DNA of 64,000 nucleotides from an uncultured Rhodospirillaceae bacterium (GCA_900553035.1 USCC01000002.1:1-64000), one strand, 5' to 3'; numbered from the stretch's first letter, positions 25,150 through 33,814 are shown. Notes: a model not told the origin generated them from the sequence alone. Program-made: numbers and translations.

Positions 25150-25764
25150 ATGCCGCTGAACTTGTCCGCTCAGGAGATAAAAAAACGTCAAAGTGAAAAT
25201 CAGGCCTACAAAGCTGTTTACAGATATCTGAACAGCACACTGAAAGCCATGAAAGGCACTTCAAACCGTTCCGAAGCCGGAAAAATCGCTGAAAAAGCAG
25301 CCCGGGAAAGCGACCTTTCCGCCGTAAAAAACCACACGCCGGTTATTGAACGGATTGAAAGGAAATTCAGAGATCAGGCTCGCGTTTACGATAAGAAGAC
25401 AAAAATCAGGCATGCTCTGGGCGGTTCCGAAAACACGAAATTTGTTTTTGCCGCCGTGACCGCCGCCGGTCTTCTGGGAGCCGCCGCCGCGACAAACACA
25501 CCCGAGCTTGCCCCTCTTTCCATGCTGTCCATGGCGTATGCCGTAGGACGTGCGGAAGCCGCCGCGAAACCCGAGCCGAATAAAGACCTGCGAGCCTATG
25601 CCGAAATCAAACAGGCTCAACTGGCTTTGAAAAAGCTTAAAAAAGTCCTCGCCAAAGAAGGAAAGCCTTCCTATAAAGACGAAATCAACGGGCTGTTTGC
25701 CGCGGGTTATGGAAATCCGGGCGGTGTTATCACTCATTTTACGGTTAAAAACGGCGGTCGCTGA
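25150..25764 (+). CDS. hypothetical lysine-rich protein with one hydrophobic segment
   Basis: 204 residues, not recognised. A charged, helical N-terminal half (QEIKKRQSENQAYKAVYRYL, then KFRDQARVYDKKTKIRHALG) is followed by an Ala-rich hydrophobic stretch (about 98-135, VFAAVTAAGLLGAAAATNTP). A second charged helix follows (EIKQAQLALKKLKKVLAKEG). No signal peptide. A TATACT -10 (25109-25114), an AAGGA ribosome site and a strong terminator show it is probably expressed alone. The helix-hydrophobic-helix layout could suit a membrane-associated or secreted effector-like protein, but this is only a guess. Start ATG at 25150. Confidence 0.7.
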   Translation: MPLNLSAQEIKKRQSENQAYKAVYRYLNSTLKAMKGTSNRSEAGKIAEKAARESDLSAVKNHTPVIERIERKFRDQARVYDKKTKIRHALGGSENTKFVFAAVTAAGLLGAAAATNTPELAPLSMLSMAYAVGRAEAAAKPEPNKDLRAYAEIKQAQLALKKLKKVLAKEGKPSYKDEINGLFAAGYGNPGGVITHFTVKNGGR

Positions 25765-25779
25765 AGCTTTTTTCCATAA

Positions 25780-25808
25780 AAAACCCCGCGTTTCCCGCGC
25801 GGGGTTTT
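25780..25808. terminator. bidirectional terminator
   Basis: AAAACCCCGCG and CGCGGGGTTTT form a perfect 11-bp stem, flanked by A and T runs. It lies between the 25150 gene and the convergent smr-type gene. Confidence 0.88.
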
Positions 25809-25843
25809 ACGTGAGGTAAACGCTTTTAACGGCATCTTCCTTA

Positions 25844-26404
25844 TCAGCTCTCCCCGTGCCGGGGATGTTTTCGGGTCGCCGGAGGCCTGTTGCGTTTCAA
25901 AAGAATATAAAAAGCACCGTCGCCCCCGTCTTTCGGTTTTGCCGGAACATAAGACAGAATCAGGCTTCGGACTTTCGGCGAATTCAGCCACGCCGGAAGT
26001 TCCGCACGCAGGACGCCGCGGCCGAAAAGACCGCCTTTACCGGTAATAACCAGAACACAGCGGGCATTCCGGCGGCTTTGAGAAAAAAGAAAACCGTGCA
26101 GGACTTCTTCGGCACGTTCCACCGTATAGCCGTGCAGATCAAGAACGGCTTCAACCGGCATTTCACCATTTTTAAACTTCTGCGCCGTGTTCCTGTCCAT
26201 GTTATGGACGTCCCCGGCTTCCAAATTCTGAAACGTGGAAAAATCAACGACAGGATCGCGGGTGGGACGCTGAACCGAGACGTTCAGTTTTTTGGTTCGT
26301 GAAACATACTTTGCCTTAAACGCCGCCGGAACGCGGTTTGATTTCAGGGGGCGAACCGTTTCGGAAACAGCGCGCCACAGCTCCGTATCATCCTCTTCAG
26401 GCAT
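25844..26404 (-). CDS. Smr-domain protein
   Basis: 186 residues from the ATG at 26404 (MPEEDDTELW) with GAGGAAG upstream. The C-terminal Smr domain, also found at the end of MutS2, shows VLDLHGYTVERAEEVL, VLVITGKGG and the closing GDGAFYILLKR. Smr domains are nucleic-acid nicking or mRNA-cleaving nucleases in other proteins. The N-terminal 90 residues are basic and Pro-rich. It is last in a row Tim44-like, mltA, small membrane protein, smr, whose ends overlap or touch; its start lies inside the 3' end of the preceding gene by 8 bases. The same neighbours occur in many alphaproteobacteria. Confidence 0.88.
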   Translation of the reverse strand: MPEEDDTELWRAVSETVRPLKSNRVPAAFKAKYVSRTKKLNVSVQRPTRDPVVDFSTFQNLEAGDVHNMDRNTAQKFKNGEMPVEAVLDLHGYTVERAEEVLHGFLFSQSRRNARCVLVITGKGGLFGRGVLRAELPAWLNSPKVRSLILSYVPAKPKDGGDGAFYILLKRNRPPATRKHPRHGES

Positions 26405-26906
26405 TTTCTTCTTCCTCCTCTGCCGCCGCGGACACATCGGCCGGGATTAAATCGGAAAAATAATTCTTTGTAAATTCACGCCAGTCCCCCCAAGGCGCAA
26501 CGCAGAAAAAGTGCGGATCCGCCGTCAGGACAAGAACAATCCCCCCGTAACGCCACGCAATCAGAAAACGTTCTATGCGCGGAACGACCCTTTTGACAAC
26601 ACGGTTCTGCATGATGGGTTCCAACAGGAAAGGCATCAGAAACGCGTACGCCAGAGACAGGACAAGTAAAAGCCCCGTCCCGATAATCAGGCTTTCCAAA
26701 GCCATGACCGTCAGCGAAATCGTTAAAAGAACCAGCAAAGGCAGGACGTTTTCCCAAGGATTAAAGAAAGGCGATCCCCGTCGATTCAAAAGACGGAAAT
26801 TAATGCGGATATAAGCCTTGTTTTCGACGACAGCCCTCTGAAGACCCTGAAAAATCAGCTGATCTTCACGTGTCGGCGGTTGAATCGGCATCCTGTTCAT
26901 TGACAT
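26397..26906 (-). CDS. hypothetical two-helix membrane protein
   Basis: 169 residues, no family recognised. A soluble N-terminus (about 50 residues; REDQLIFQGLQRAVVENKAY) is followed by two adjoining hydrophobic segments (about 53-70 and 73-95; VLPLLVLLTISLTVMALESL). A short helical stretch and RYGGIVLVLTADPHFFCVAP come next, and the end is very acidic (AAAEEEEENA). The start may be 26906 or the in-frame ATG six bases later, which is better spaced from AAGG. It is inserted between mltA and the smr-type gene on the same transcript, so a role at the inner membrane is likely. Confidence 0.75.
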   Translation of the reverse strand: MSMNRMPIQPPTREDQLIFQGLQRAVVENKAYIRINFRLLNRRGSPFFNPWENVLPLLVLLTISLTVMALESLIIGTGLLLVLSLAYAFLMPFLLEPIMQNRVVKRVVPRIERFLIAWRYGGIVLVLTADPHFFCVAPWGDWREFTKNYFSDLIPADVSAAAEEEEENA

Positions 26907-26911
26907 AACCC

Positions 26912-28078
26912 TTACTCGATCTCTGTTTTTCCGTCCTTTTTCGGGACCAGAAGAAAATAGGTTCCTTTGCTTCTCATCCGTCCGGCTTCTTTCAATGCTT
27001 TTTCACCCGTACCCCAGAAAAAATCACCGCGGACAGCGCCCTTGATGGCCGTCCCGGTATCCTGTGCCGTCATCAGACGGTTCATCGGCTTTCCGTCCGG
27101 CGCCGTCGTTTCCAGCCACAGGACGCTCCCCAGAGGGATATACGCCGGATCAACCGCCATACTGCGTCCCGCCGTCAGCCGAACACCCAAAGAACCGACC
27201 GCCCCTTTTTCCTTCAGTTTTCTGAAAAAGATATAACGTGGATTCTGATGCATCAGCTCTTCGGCTTCAACAGGATTTTGTTTCAGCCACGCCGTAATTT
27301 CAGCCATTGTATAAACGCCCGGTTTCAGCAGACCGCGTTTTGCCATGATTGCTCCGATTCCGACGAATTTCCGGCCGTTATTCCCCGCATATCCGACGGC
27401 CATCGTTTTTCCGTCCGGCAGACGGATCAGCCCGGATCCCTGAATCTGCAGGACGAAAGCGTCAGCCGCGTGCCGGACCCAGACAATGGGTTCCGCCGGA
27501 AACGCCCCATCGTGTGTTTCGATTTCCTGCCGGGTCAGATACGGACGCACATTCTTGCCGTCAAGCCGTCCGAAGACAATATCCCCTTTATATTTCGGAT
27601 CAAATTCACCCAGATTGATGCGGAAAATATCCTCCGGCACACCGTACAGCGGCGTACGGCATTCCCGGGTACGGACAAGGCATCCTTCGATTTCCGGCTC
27701 ATAATATCCCGTGAAAAGGCCTTCTTTCCCCGGATCAACCGCATACGGCTGAAGCTTCTTTTCAAGGAATAAGCGCAACTCTTTGTTTGTTTTGAATTTT
27801 CTGTCCTGAATTTCCCGGCAGAACGCTGTCCATTCCTTTTGGCGCCGCGTCCGTCTGCAGGATTTTCTCATGGCCGGAAGCGCCTGCAACAGGTCATCTC
27901 TTCCCCAGCCTTTCAGATTGGAAAAGGAAACCGGAACCGCTTGAAATTTCTCTGCCGGAACGGATTTTTCAATTTTTTCCGCAGGCGGAAACTCCAAAGA
28001 CGGCTCTTCTTTTTTTCCGCCGAACAGCAACAGGAAAATCGACAGGCCGAAACCGGCGATTAAGGCGACTCTGGACAT
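26912..28078 (-). CDS. mltA: membrane-bound lytic murein transglycosylase A
   Basis: Cleaves the glycan chain of peptidoglycan to 1,6-anhydro products. 388 residues. The N-terminus (SRVALIAGFGLSIFLLLFGG) is a signal anchor and not a lipobox, unlike E. coli MltA. The MltA core starts near FTGYYEPEIEGC and includes WVRHAADAFVLQIQGSGLI. The terminal 3D domain has TAQDTGTAIKGAVRGDFFWG, with the catalytic Asp residues. The start directly follows the Tim44-like stop (TAAATG), so they are coupled. Confidence 0.93.
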   Translation of the reverse strand: MSRVALIAGFGLSIFLLLFGGKKEEPSLEFPPAEKIEKSVPAEKFQAVPVSFSNLKGWGRDDLLQALPAMRKSCRRTRRQKEWTAFCREIQDRKFKTNKELRLFLEKKLQPYAVDPGKEGLFTGYYEPEIEGCLVRTRECRTPLYGVPEDIFRINLGEFDPKYKGDIVFGRLDGKNVRPYLTRQEIETHDGAFPAEPIVWVRHAADAFVLQIQGSGLIRLPDGKTMAVGYAGNNGRKFVGIGAIMAKRGLLKPGVYTMAEITAWLKQNPVEAEELMHQNPRYIFFRKLKEKGAVGSLGVRLTAGRSMAVDPAYIPLGSVLWLETTAPDGKPMNRLMTAQDTGTAIKGAVRGDFFWGTGEKALKEAGRMRSKGTYFLLVPKKDGKTEIE

Positions 28079-28771
28079 TTACGACGCTTTGACCCGTGTT
28101 TTTGTCAGGATCCAGACCGGGCTGGCCGACTTCATGTTTTTCCGCAGAGTCCAGATATCCGTTACGGTTTCGATATAAGTCGGATCTCCGGCGACGGTTT
28201 CCCCTTCGGCGTTTTTGATCAGATTTGTCTGTTCGGTTTCAAATTCAACGGTCAGATCAACGAACTCTCCTGTGATTTCGGCCTGTAGAAGCTTGATGCT
28301 TTTAAAGCTGATCAGGCTGAATTCGGCTGTTTCCTTTTTTTCCAAGCGTTCGTCAATCGCCTTTTCAAATTTTTTATAAATGTCAGGACTCAGCAGGGGG
28401 CGCAGTTCGTCCTTGTCCCCTTTGGCAAAGGCCTGTGCAATATATTCAAACGCCCGCGGCGCCTTTTGCATGAATTCGGACAGATCAAACGAAGGATATT
28501 TTTCCTTGATTTTCTGAAGGTTACGCATAATTTCCGAATCTTCGTTAAACGCGGGAGAGATCGGCAGGTCGTCTTCCTCTTTTTCCTCCGGATTGTTTTC
28601 CAATGTCCTGTATTCGGAGATATCGACGATTTTCGATGGCCTTGGTTCGGCCTCCGGCTTTGATTCGTCCCCGTCCGGACGCGTTCCCAGAACACTGCGC
28701 AGACGGCCAATCAGCAGCAGAACGATAATCGCCAAAAAGATCAAATCCAGAAATTGAGGTTGCTGAGACAT
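28079..28771 (-). CDS. Tim44/TimA-like domain protein
   Basis: 230 residues from the ATG at 28771 (MSQQPQFLDL); the longer frame to 28807 overlaps the divergent secB promoter region. One N-terminal helix (FLDLIFLAIIVLLLIGRLRS) anchors it, followed by an acidic linker. The C-terminal 120 residues form the Tim44-like NTF2-type fold: FMQKAPRAFEYIAQAFAKGD, LRPLLSPDIYKKFEKAI and VDLTVEFETEQTNLI. Bacterial members are the alphaproteobacterial relatives of mitochondrial Tim44; their task at the inner membrane is not settled. It is divergent from secB, a well-known alphaproteobacterial pairing. Confidence 0.9.
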   Translation of the reverse strand: MSQQPQFLDLIFLAIIVLLLIGRLRSVLGTRPDGDESKPEAEPRPSKIVDISEYRTLENNPEEKEEDDLPISPAFNEDSEIMRNLQKIKEKYPSFDLSEFMQKAPRAFEYIAQAFAKGDKDELRPLLSPDIYKKFEKAIDERLEKKETAEFSLISFKSIKLLQAEITGEFVDLTVEFETEQTNLIKNAEGETVAGDPTYIETVTDIWTLRKNMKSASPVWILTKTRVKAS

Positions 28772-28848
28772 GATTTCGTCGCCTTCCCTGTTTATTTTTC
28801 CGTTCAATAAGGATAGAGTATATCAAATTTTCAACTCAGGAGAATACT

Positions 28849-29328
28849 ATGAACGAAAACACTGCCGAAAACAACCCGCAGGGTGCGCCGATCATCATCA
28901 ACGCCCAGTACGTAAAGGATATTTCCTTTGAAGCACCGCATGTTCCCCATATTTTCACCGAGCTGAAGACGTCGCCCGAAATTTCTGTCGGCGTTGATGT
29001 TCAGGCCGGAAAACTGCAGGACGGTGTCTTTGAAATCACTCTGAAAATTAAAGCAGAAGCCAAAGTTGAAAGCAAGGTAGCCTTTCTGTGTGAAGTCGAA
29101 TATGGCTGTCTGGCCGGCGTCAACGTTCCGGCCGAACATGTCGAACCGATTCTGCTGATCGAAATCCCGCGCCTTCTGTTTCCGTTCGCGCGGAACATCA
29201 TTGCCGATCTGACGCGTGAAAGCGGATTCCCGCCCCTGATGATCAACCCGATTGACTTTGTCGGCCTGTATCATCAGCGTCTGGCGGAACTGCAGAAAAA
29301 AAGCGAAGGCAACGCAACCGTCAACTGA
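28849..29328 (+). CDS. secB: protein-export chaperone SecB
   Basis: Tetrameric cytosolic chaperone that holds preproteins unfolded and passes them to SecA. 159 residues. Family marks: IINAQYVKDISFEAPHVPHIF, EITLKIKAEAKVESKVAFLC, EIPRLLFPFARNIIADLTRE and FPPLMINPIDFVGLY. A clear CAGGAG ribosome site precedes the ATG. It is divergent from the Tim44-like gene and its 3' end overlaps the convergent dnaQ by 8 bases. Confidence 0.97.
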   Translation: MNENTAENNPQGAPIIINAQYVKDISFEAPHVPHIFTELKTSPEISVGVDVQAGKLQDGVFEITLKIKAEAKVESKVAFLCEVEYGCLAGVNVPAEHVEPILLIEIPRLLFPFARNIIADLTRESGFPPLMINPIDFVGLYHQRLAELQKKSEGNATVN

Positions 29329-30004
29329 CCCAGATCGGGTTTTTGATTTTTTTCATGAATGCGTCATGTCCGGCCGCTTCCTCCTCCGATATAAAGGCAG
29401 GTCGAGGCGGCCGCACTGTTTTTTCGGTTGTTTTTTCCGATCGCACCTGAAGAACGCTTGGCGTCGTCTTTGTCCCCAGGATAAAACCCGGTTCACGGCC
29501 GCCCAGAAGCTCCAGATACACTTCGGCCAAAAGCTCGGCATCAAGCAGTGCTCCATGCTTCGTACGTTTTGAATTGTCGATATCAAACCGGCGGCACAGT
29601 TCGTTCAGGTTTACCCGCGACCCCGGAAACAGCTTTTTCGCAATCGCCAAAGTATCAATCGACTGTTCCATCGGCAGAACGTCGCGGTGGATCCACGACA
29701 GCTCGGCGTTCAGAAATTTCATGTCAAACGCCGCGTTGTGGATGACCAGAAAATCCCCGCCGATAAAATTCAGAAAATCTTCCGCAATGTCTTTGAAAAC
29801 AGGCTTGTCCTGAAGAAATTCCGTTGTTATGCCGTGAACCTTGACCGCGTCTTCGGGAACGTCGCGTTCGGGATTGATGAACTGATGGTACGTTTTGCCG
29901 GTCGGCATATGGTTGATCAGCTCGATGCATCCGATTTCAATCAGCCGGTCGCCCGCGTACGGGTCAAATCCCGTCGTTTCAGTATCCAGTACTATTTCAC
30001 GCAT
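29321..30004 (-). CDS. dnaQ: DNA polymerase III epsilon subunit, proofreading exonuclease
   Basis: 227 residues. The DEDDh exonuclease site is visible: DTETTGF (residues about 7-13, Asp and Glu), HNAAFDMKFL, and H-x-x-x-x-D in KHGALLDAELLAEVYLEL. The last 50 residues should bind the alpha subunit. It provides 3'-5' proofreading at the fork. Its start overlaps coaE by 13 bases; it is the distal gene of the maf-aroE-coaE-dnaQ operon leading away from the origin, an order conserved in alphaproteobacteria. Confidence 0.96.
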   Translation of the reverse strand: MREIVLDTETTGFDPYAGDRLIEIGCIELINHMPTGKTYHQFINPERDVPEDAVKVHGITTEFLQDKPVFKDIAEDFLNFIGGDFLVIHNAAFDMKFLNAELSWIHRDVLPMEQSIDTLAIAKKLFPGSRVNLNELCRRFDIDNSKRTKHGALLDAELLAEVYLELLGGREPGFILGTKTTPSVLQVRSEKTTEKTVRPPRPAFISEEEAAGHDAFMKKIKNPIWVS

Positions 30005-30585
30005 TTTATGTCTTCCATTATCTCGGCTATTCTTTGACGGACCGCTTTCATGCCCGCCCCCGAATCCACAATATAATCCGCCCAGGCGGAAGCTTTTTCC
30101 TCGTCCGTTTGACGCGACAGAAGGGAACGGTATTTCTCCTCCGTCATGCCGGGACGCCTGAAAACCCGCCGACGCCGTTCTTCGGCGTTGACCGTCATCC
30201 AGATGATTCTGTCGCAGAATTTATCCCACCCGGCTTCAAAAAGCAACGGAGCATCCAGAACAATCACCGGTTCACGGACATGACGGGCGAAAAACAGCTT
30301 CAATTCCTCTTCCAGAAACGGATAAATCATTTTTTCAAGCTCACGGACATCCAGGCGCCCGGCCGCGATTTCGGCAGACAGAAAGGGACGGCTGATTTCA
30401 TCGCCGCTCAGAATACCCGGAAACCGCCGGGCAAACAGAGCCTTCATTCCGGCGTTTTCCTTCATCAGCCGGTGAACGGCGGCATCCGCGTCAAAAACCG
30501 GAATAACGTCTTCCTGAATCATCCGGGCAGCCGTCGTTTTGCCGGATCCCATGTTTCCTGTCAGACCCACAACGGTTTTTTTCAT
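29992..30585 (-). CDS. coaE: dephospho-CoA kinase
   Basis: Last step of coenzyme A synthesis: phosphorylates the 3'-OH of dephospho-CoA with ATP. 197 residues from the ATG at 30585, preceded by GGAGG; a longer frame runs into aroE and is rejected. P-loop GLTGNMGSGKTTAARM, the DADAAVH segment, IVLDAPLLFEAGWD, and the arginine lid ERRRRVFRRPGMTEEKYRSL. The start overlaps the aroE stop as ATGA. Confidence 0.95.
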   Translation of the reverse strand: MKKTVVGLTGNMGSGKTTAARMIQEDVIPVFDADAAVHRLMKENAGMKALFARRFPGILSGDEISRPFLSAEIAAGRLDVRELEKMIYPFLEEELKLFFARHVREPVIVLDAPLLFEAGWDKFCDRIIWMTVNAEERRRRVFRRPGMTEEKYRSLLSRQTDEEKASAWADYIVDSGAGMKAVRQRIAEIMEDIKCVK

Positions 30586-31421
30586 TGTTTTCCTCCGGTC
30601 GCAAGCGTGCGCAGTTCTTCTGTCATGTCCGGCATGATTCCAAACCACGCTCTGAACGCCGGACGCGCCTGATGAAGAAGCATCCCCAAACCGTCCGCCG
30701 TCGGATTTCCCCGCTCTTCGGCGCGGCGCAGAAGACTCGTTTTTAAAGGGCTGTAAACCAGATCCGAAACCGTAGCGGAAACCGGAAGCGCCGACAGGTC
30801 GATTTCAAGCGGTTCAAACCCCTCCATCCCCAGAGTCGTCGCATTTGCCAGAAGAACGGCGCTCTCAAGAGCTTCCTCTTTTTCTGCCCACGGAACGAGA
30901 TTAAAATTTCCACCAACTTCAGCCGCGAGACGTTCAGCCTTTTCCAGCGTCCTGTAAACAAGCCGTATTTCCGGGCATCCGGCCAACGACAGAGCGGCGC
31001 ACACGCCTCGGGAAGCACCGCCCGTTCCCAGAATTACAGCCGCGCCCCGGCTGACTTCCGTCCCCGCAGACTCGGCAATGTTTTCCAGAAAACCGAAACC
31101 ATCCGTATTGTGGCCGTACAGACTCCCGTCCGCACGGATAACAACCGTATTCACGGCCCCCGCCTTCAAAGCTTCCGGAGACAGTTCGTCCACAACCTGC
31201 AGAGCCGCTGTTTTATGCGGAACCGTCACGTTCACGCCGGAAAAACCCATTTTCGGAAGCATCCTCAGCACATCGGGAAAATCCACGGGTTTGATTTCCA
31301 GCGGCATATAAACGCCGTCAATCCCGTATTTTTCAAGCCAATAGCCATGGATCAGGGGAGATTTTGAATGCGCAACGGGATATCCCGCAACACCTGTCAG
31401 TTTTGTCCGGCCTGTTGTCAT
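30582..31421 (-). CDS. aroE: shikimate dehydrogenase
   Basis: NADP-dependent reduction of 3-dehydroshikimate in aromatic amino acid synthesis. 279 residues from the ATG at 31421, which overlaps the maf stop as ATGA with GGAG upstream; an ATG at 31439 would overlap maf more. Substrate-side motifs: GYPVAHSKSPLIHGYWL (Ser-x-Ser) and GVNVTVPHKTAA (catalytic Lys). Also GAVNTVV, NTDGFGFL (catalytic Asp), then the NADP loop ILGTGGASRGVCAAL with YRTLEKAERL, and GLGMLLHQARPAF at the end. Confidence 0.95.
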   Translation of the reverse strand: MTTGRTKLTGVAGYPVAHSKSPLIHGYWLEKYGIDGVYMPLEIKPVDFPDVLRMLPKMGFSGVNVTVPHKTAALQVVDELSPEALKAGAVNTVVIRADGSLYGHNTDGFGFLENIAESAGTEVSRGAAVILGTGGASRGVCAALSLAGCPEIRLVYRTLEKAERLAAEVGGNFNLVPWAEKEEALESAVLLANATTLGMEGFEPLEIDLSALPVSATVSDLVYSPLKTSLLRRAEERGNPTADGLGMLLHQARPAFRAWFGIMPDMTEELRTLATGGKQ

Positions 31422-31996
31422 TGTTTCATTTCTCCGCATGAACGCAAAAAATCGAACAAAGGAAGCAGAGGCAGACCCAGCACTGAAAAATAGTCGCCTT
31501 CAACTTTTTCAATCAGCTGGGAACCGAGTTCCTCCAGATAATAGGCGCCGACGGAGCGGCAGACGTCCGGCCCGGCCTTTTCAAGATACTCTTCCAGAAA
31601 ACCGTCCGAAAAGTTCCGCATCGTCACATGAACGGCCGTATTAACTGACCACAGGAGCTCTGTGTTCCGGACAACGGCAACGCCGTTGATCAGGCGATGT
31701 GTCTTTCCCCGCATTTTTTTCAGGTGTTCCCGGGCTTCGGCTTTGTCCGCGGGTTTTGAAAAAGGACGCCCCTCCAGTTCCATAATCTGATCGGCGCCGA
31801 TCACATACGCTTCGGGATACAGAGCCGATACCTTGACAGCCTTTTCATGGGCAAGGCGGCGGCTGGCTTTAAAACAATCGGGTTCCGTGTTTTTAACCGC
31901 GTCTTCATCAATATCCGCCGGAATGGTTTCAAATTCAACGCCTGCCGCAGCCAGAAGCCTTCCCCGGCTTTTGCTCTGAGATGCCAGAATAAGCAC
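31418..31996 (-). CDS. maf: Maf-family nucleotide pyrophosphatase
   Basis: 192 residues. Maf proteins hydrolyse unusual or non-canonical nucleoside triphosphates. Motifs: LASQSKSRGRLLAAAG at the start, VIGADQIMELEG with the catalytic Asp, KMRGKTHRLINGVAVV and VGAYYLEELGSQLIEKVEGD. The Gln after GAD and the Tyr-Tyr pair place it nearer to the YceF-type branch than to the dTTP/UTP-type YhdE branch. The start is GTG at 31996 (AGGGA upstream). It is the first gene leftward from the proposed replication origin. Confidence 0.9.
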   Translation of the reverse strand: MLILASQSKSRGRLLAAAGVEFETIPADIDEDAVKNTEPDCFKASRRLAHEKAVKVSALYPEAYVIGADQIMELEGRPFSKPADKAEAREHLKKMRGKTHRLINGVAVVRNTELLWSVNTAVHVTMRNFSDGFLEEYLEKAGPDVCRSVGAYYLEELGSQLIEKVEGDYFSVLGLPLLPLFDFLRSCGEMKQ

Positions 31997-32451
31997 GCTC
32001 TTTCCCTCTTTCCTGTGAATCCTGTGAATAAGTCGGATAAGTCTTCCTTTTCCGGATTTTTATCCCCCCTGTTCATTTTTACTCCGTTTTTTATGCGGTT
32101 GTGTATTAAAAAATCATACCGGAAAGTCGGCAGGGGGATAAAAACTTATGCCCGTTGTCCACAGAGACGTGCCCTTCCGCTGAAAAACAGGGATCAGACG
32201 GATTCTGTTCCGGCAGATATGAGTCCTTCCGAAACGGATTCGTCATGTGGGCGCCGCTGTGCAAAGCCTGTGGACAATATTGCCTCCGCGTTATCCACAG
32301 GCCCAGCATATAACATCATCCTTTTTTTAAATATATCTTATTTGAAGGAAAGAAAAACATTGACGTTTCGGGGAAAATATTCAAATATGAAAGCCTCCTC
32401 TGAAGCGGTGTTCCGCCGCTTTCCTTCCCTAACAAACTTATAAGAGACGTT
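31997..32451. other. proposed chromosomal replication origin (oriC)
   Basis: A 455-base gap between maf and rho with dense DnaA-box matches. Two are perfect to TTATNCACA: 32023-32031 (minus, TTATTCACA) and 32291-32299 (plus, TTATCCACA). Two have one mismatch, TTGTCCACA: 32155-32163 (plus) and 32269-32277 (minus). A weaker one, GGATTCACA, lies at 32014-32022 (minus). An AT-rich tract (about 32320-32360) after the last perfect box could be the unwinding element, and TTAA-N7-TTAT within it (32327-32341) is one base from a CtrA-type site. Four GANTC sites (32017, 32201, 32221, 32237) would be CcrM methylation targets. TTTTTATCCCCC (32057-32068) has a perfect inverted copy at 32133-32144. The flanking genes are those near origins in many alphaproteobacteria. 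Confidence 0.8.
32360..32388 (+). promoter_or_regulatory. possible rho promoter at the edge of oriC
   Basis: TTGACG (32360-32365), then AAATAT at a 17-base spacing (32383-32388) or TATGAA at 20 bases. A hairpin AAGCGG...CCGCTT (32402-32421) lies in the resulting rho leader, which may matter since rho often controls its own expression. Confidence 0.4.
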
Positions 32452-33705
32452 ATGAATTTAAAAGAACTGAAAAAAAAGTCTCCCGCCGAGCTTTTGACAA
32501 TGGCGGAAGAACTGGGCGTTGAAAACGCCTCGACCCTGCGTACCCAGGATCTGACCTTTTCCATCCTGAAGCAACTGTCGAAAAATGACACCGTCCTGAT
32601 TGACGAAGGGGTTATTGAAGTCCTGCAGGACGGTTTCGGTTTCCTGCGTTCCCCGGAATCCAATTATCTGGCCGGCCCGGATGATATTTACGTTTCACCC
32701 AGCCAGATCAAAAAATTCGGCCTGCGCACCGGCGATACGGTCGAAGGCGAAATCCGCGCCCCAAAGGACGGTGAAAAATATTTCGCACTGACAAAAATTC
32801 TCAAAGTCAATTTCACGGATCCCGAAAACGTCCGATACCGGATTAATTTCGATAACCTGACCCCGCTGCATCCGGACGAAAAGATCAGAATGGAAAATGA
32901 GCTGGACAATAAAAACATGACGTCCCGTATCATTGATCTGATCTGTCCTCAAGGCAAAGGCCAGCGCGGCCTGATCGTCGCGCCGCCACGGACGGGCAAA
33001 ACCGTGATGCTTCAGAATATTGCCCATGCCATTACATCCAATAATCCCGAAATTTACCTGATTGTCCTTCTGATTGATGAACGCCCCGAGGAAGTCACCG
33101 AAATGATTCGGTCCGTCAAAGGTGAAGTCATCAGTTCAACGTTTGACGAACCGGCCTCCCGCCATGTTCAGGTTGCCGAAATGGTCATTGAAAAAGCAAA
33201 GCGTCTGGTCGAACATAAGCGCGACGTCGTCATCCTTCTGGATTCGATAACGCGTCTGGCGCGGGCGTACAACACCGTTGTGCCCAGCTCGGGTAAGGTA
33301 CTGACCGGCGGTGTCGATGCCAACGCTCTGCAGCGCCCCAAACGCTTTTTCGGGGCAGCCCGGAACATTGAAGAAGGCGGATCGCTGACAATTATCGCGA
33401 CAGCCCTGATCGATACCGGTTCACGCATGGATGAAGTCATTTTTGAAGAGTTCAAGGGAACGGGTAATTCCGAAATCATTCTGGACCGCAAGGTTTCCGA
33501 CAAACGTATTTTCCCGTCAATCGATATCACGAAATCGGGAACGCGCAAGGAAGAACTGCTGGTCGATCGGAATACGCTTTCAAAAATGTGGGTTCTGCGC
33601 CGCGTCCTGATGCCGATGGGAGTCACCGATGCGATGGAATTCCTGATCGAAAAGCTGAAGCTTTCAAAGACCAACAGCGACTTTTTCGATTCGATGAATT
33701 CATAA
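32452..33705 (+). CDS. rho: transcription termination factor Rho
   Basis: Hexameric RNA-dependent ATPase that ends transcription. 417 residues, the normal length. N-domain: [20 protein letters not shown] and the cold-shock-like RNA-binding part with [20 protein letters not shown]. ATPase core: Walker [12 protein letters not shown], the [16 protein letters not shown] segment, Walker [17 protein letters not shown], and the Q/R-loop region around [14 protein letters not shown]. No insertion in the N-domain. AAGAGA is a weak ribosome site. A strong terminator follows. Confidence 0.97.
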   Translation: MNLKELKKKSPAELLTMAEELGVENASTLRTQDLTFSILKQLSKNDTVLIDEGVIEVLQDGFGFLRSPESNYLAGPDDIYVSPSQIKKFGLRTGDTVEGEIRAPKDGEKYFALTKILKVNFTDPENVRYRINFDNLTPLHPDEKIRMENELDNKNMTSRIIDLICPQGKGQRGLIVAPPRTGKTVMLQNIAHAITSNNPEIYLIVLLIDERPEEVTEMIRSVKGEVISSTFDEPASRHVQVAEMVIEKAKRLVEHKRDVVILLDSITRLARAYNTVVPSSGKVLTGGVDANALQRPKRFFGAARNIEEGGSLTIIATALIDTGSRMDEVIFEEFKGTGNSEIILDRKVSDKRIFPSIDITKSGTRKEELLVDRNTLSKMWVLRRVLMPMGVTDAMEFLIEKLKLSKTNSDFFDSMNS

Positions 33706-33730
33706 ACGTTCAGACAGGATATTTTATCAG

Positions 33731-33761
33731 AAACCCGGCCTTTGCATTACAGGCCGGGTTT
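33731..33761 (+). terminator. terminator after rho
   Basis: AAACCCGGCCT and AGGCCGGGTTT form a perfect 11-bp stem with a 9-base loop and trailing Ts. Confidence 0.88.
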
Positions 33762-33814
33762 TTATCGGATGCCGCGGAAAAAGATCCGTTCGGCGCGGGA
33801 ATTTTTTATCGTTT

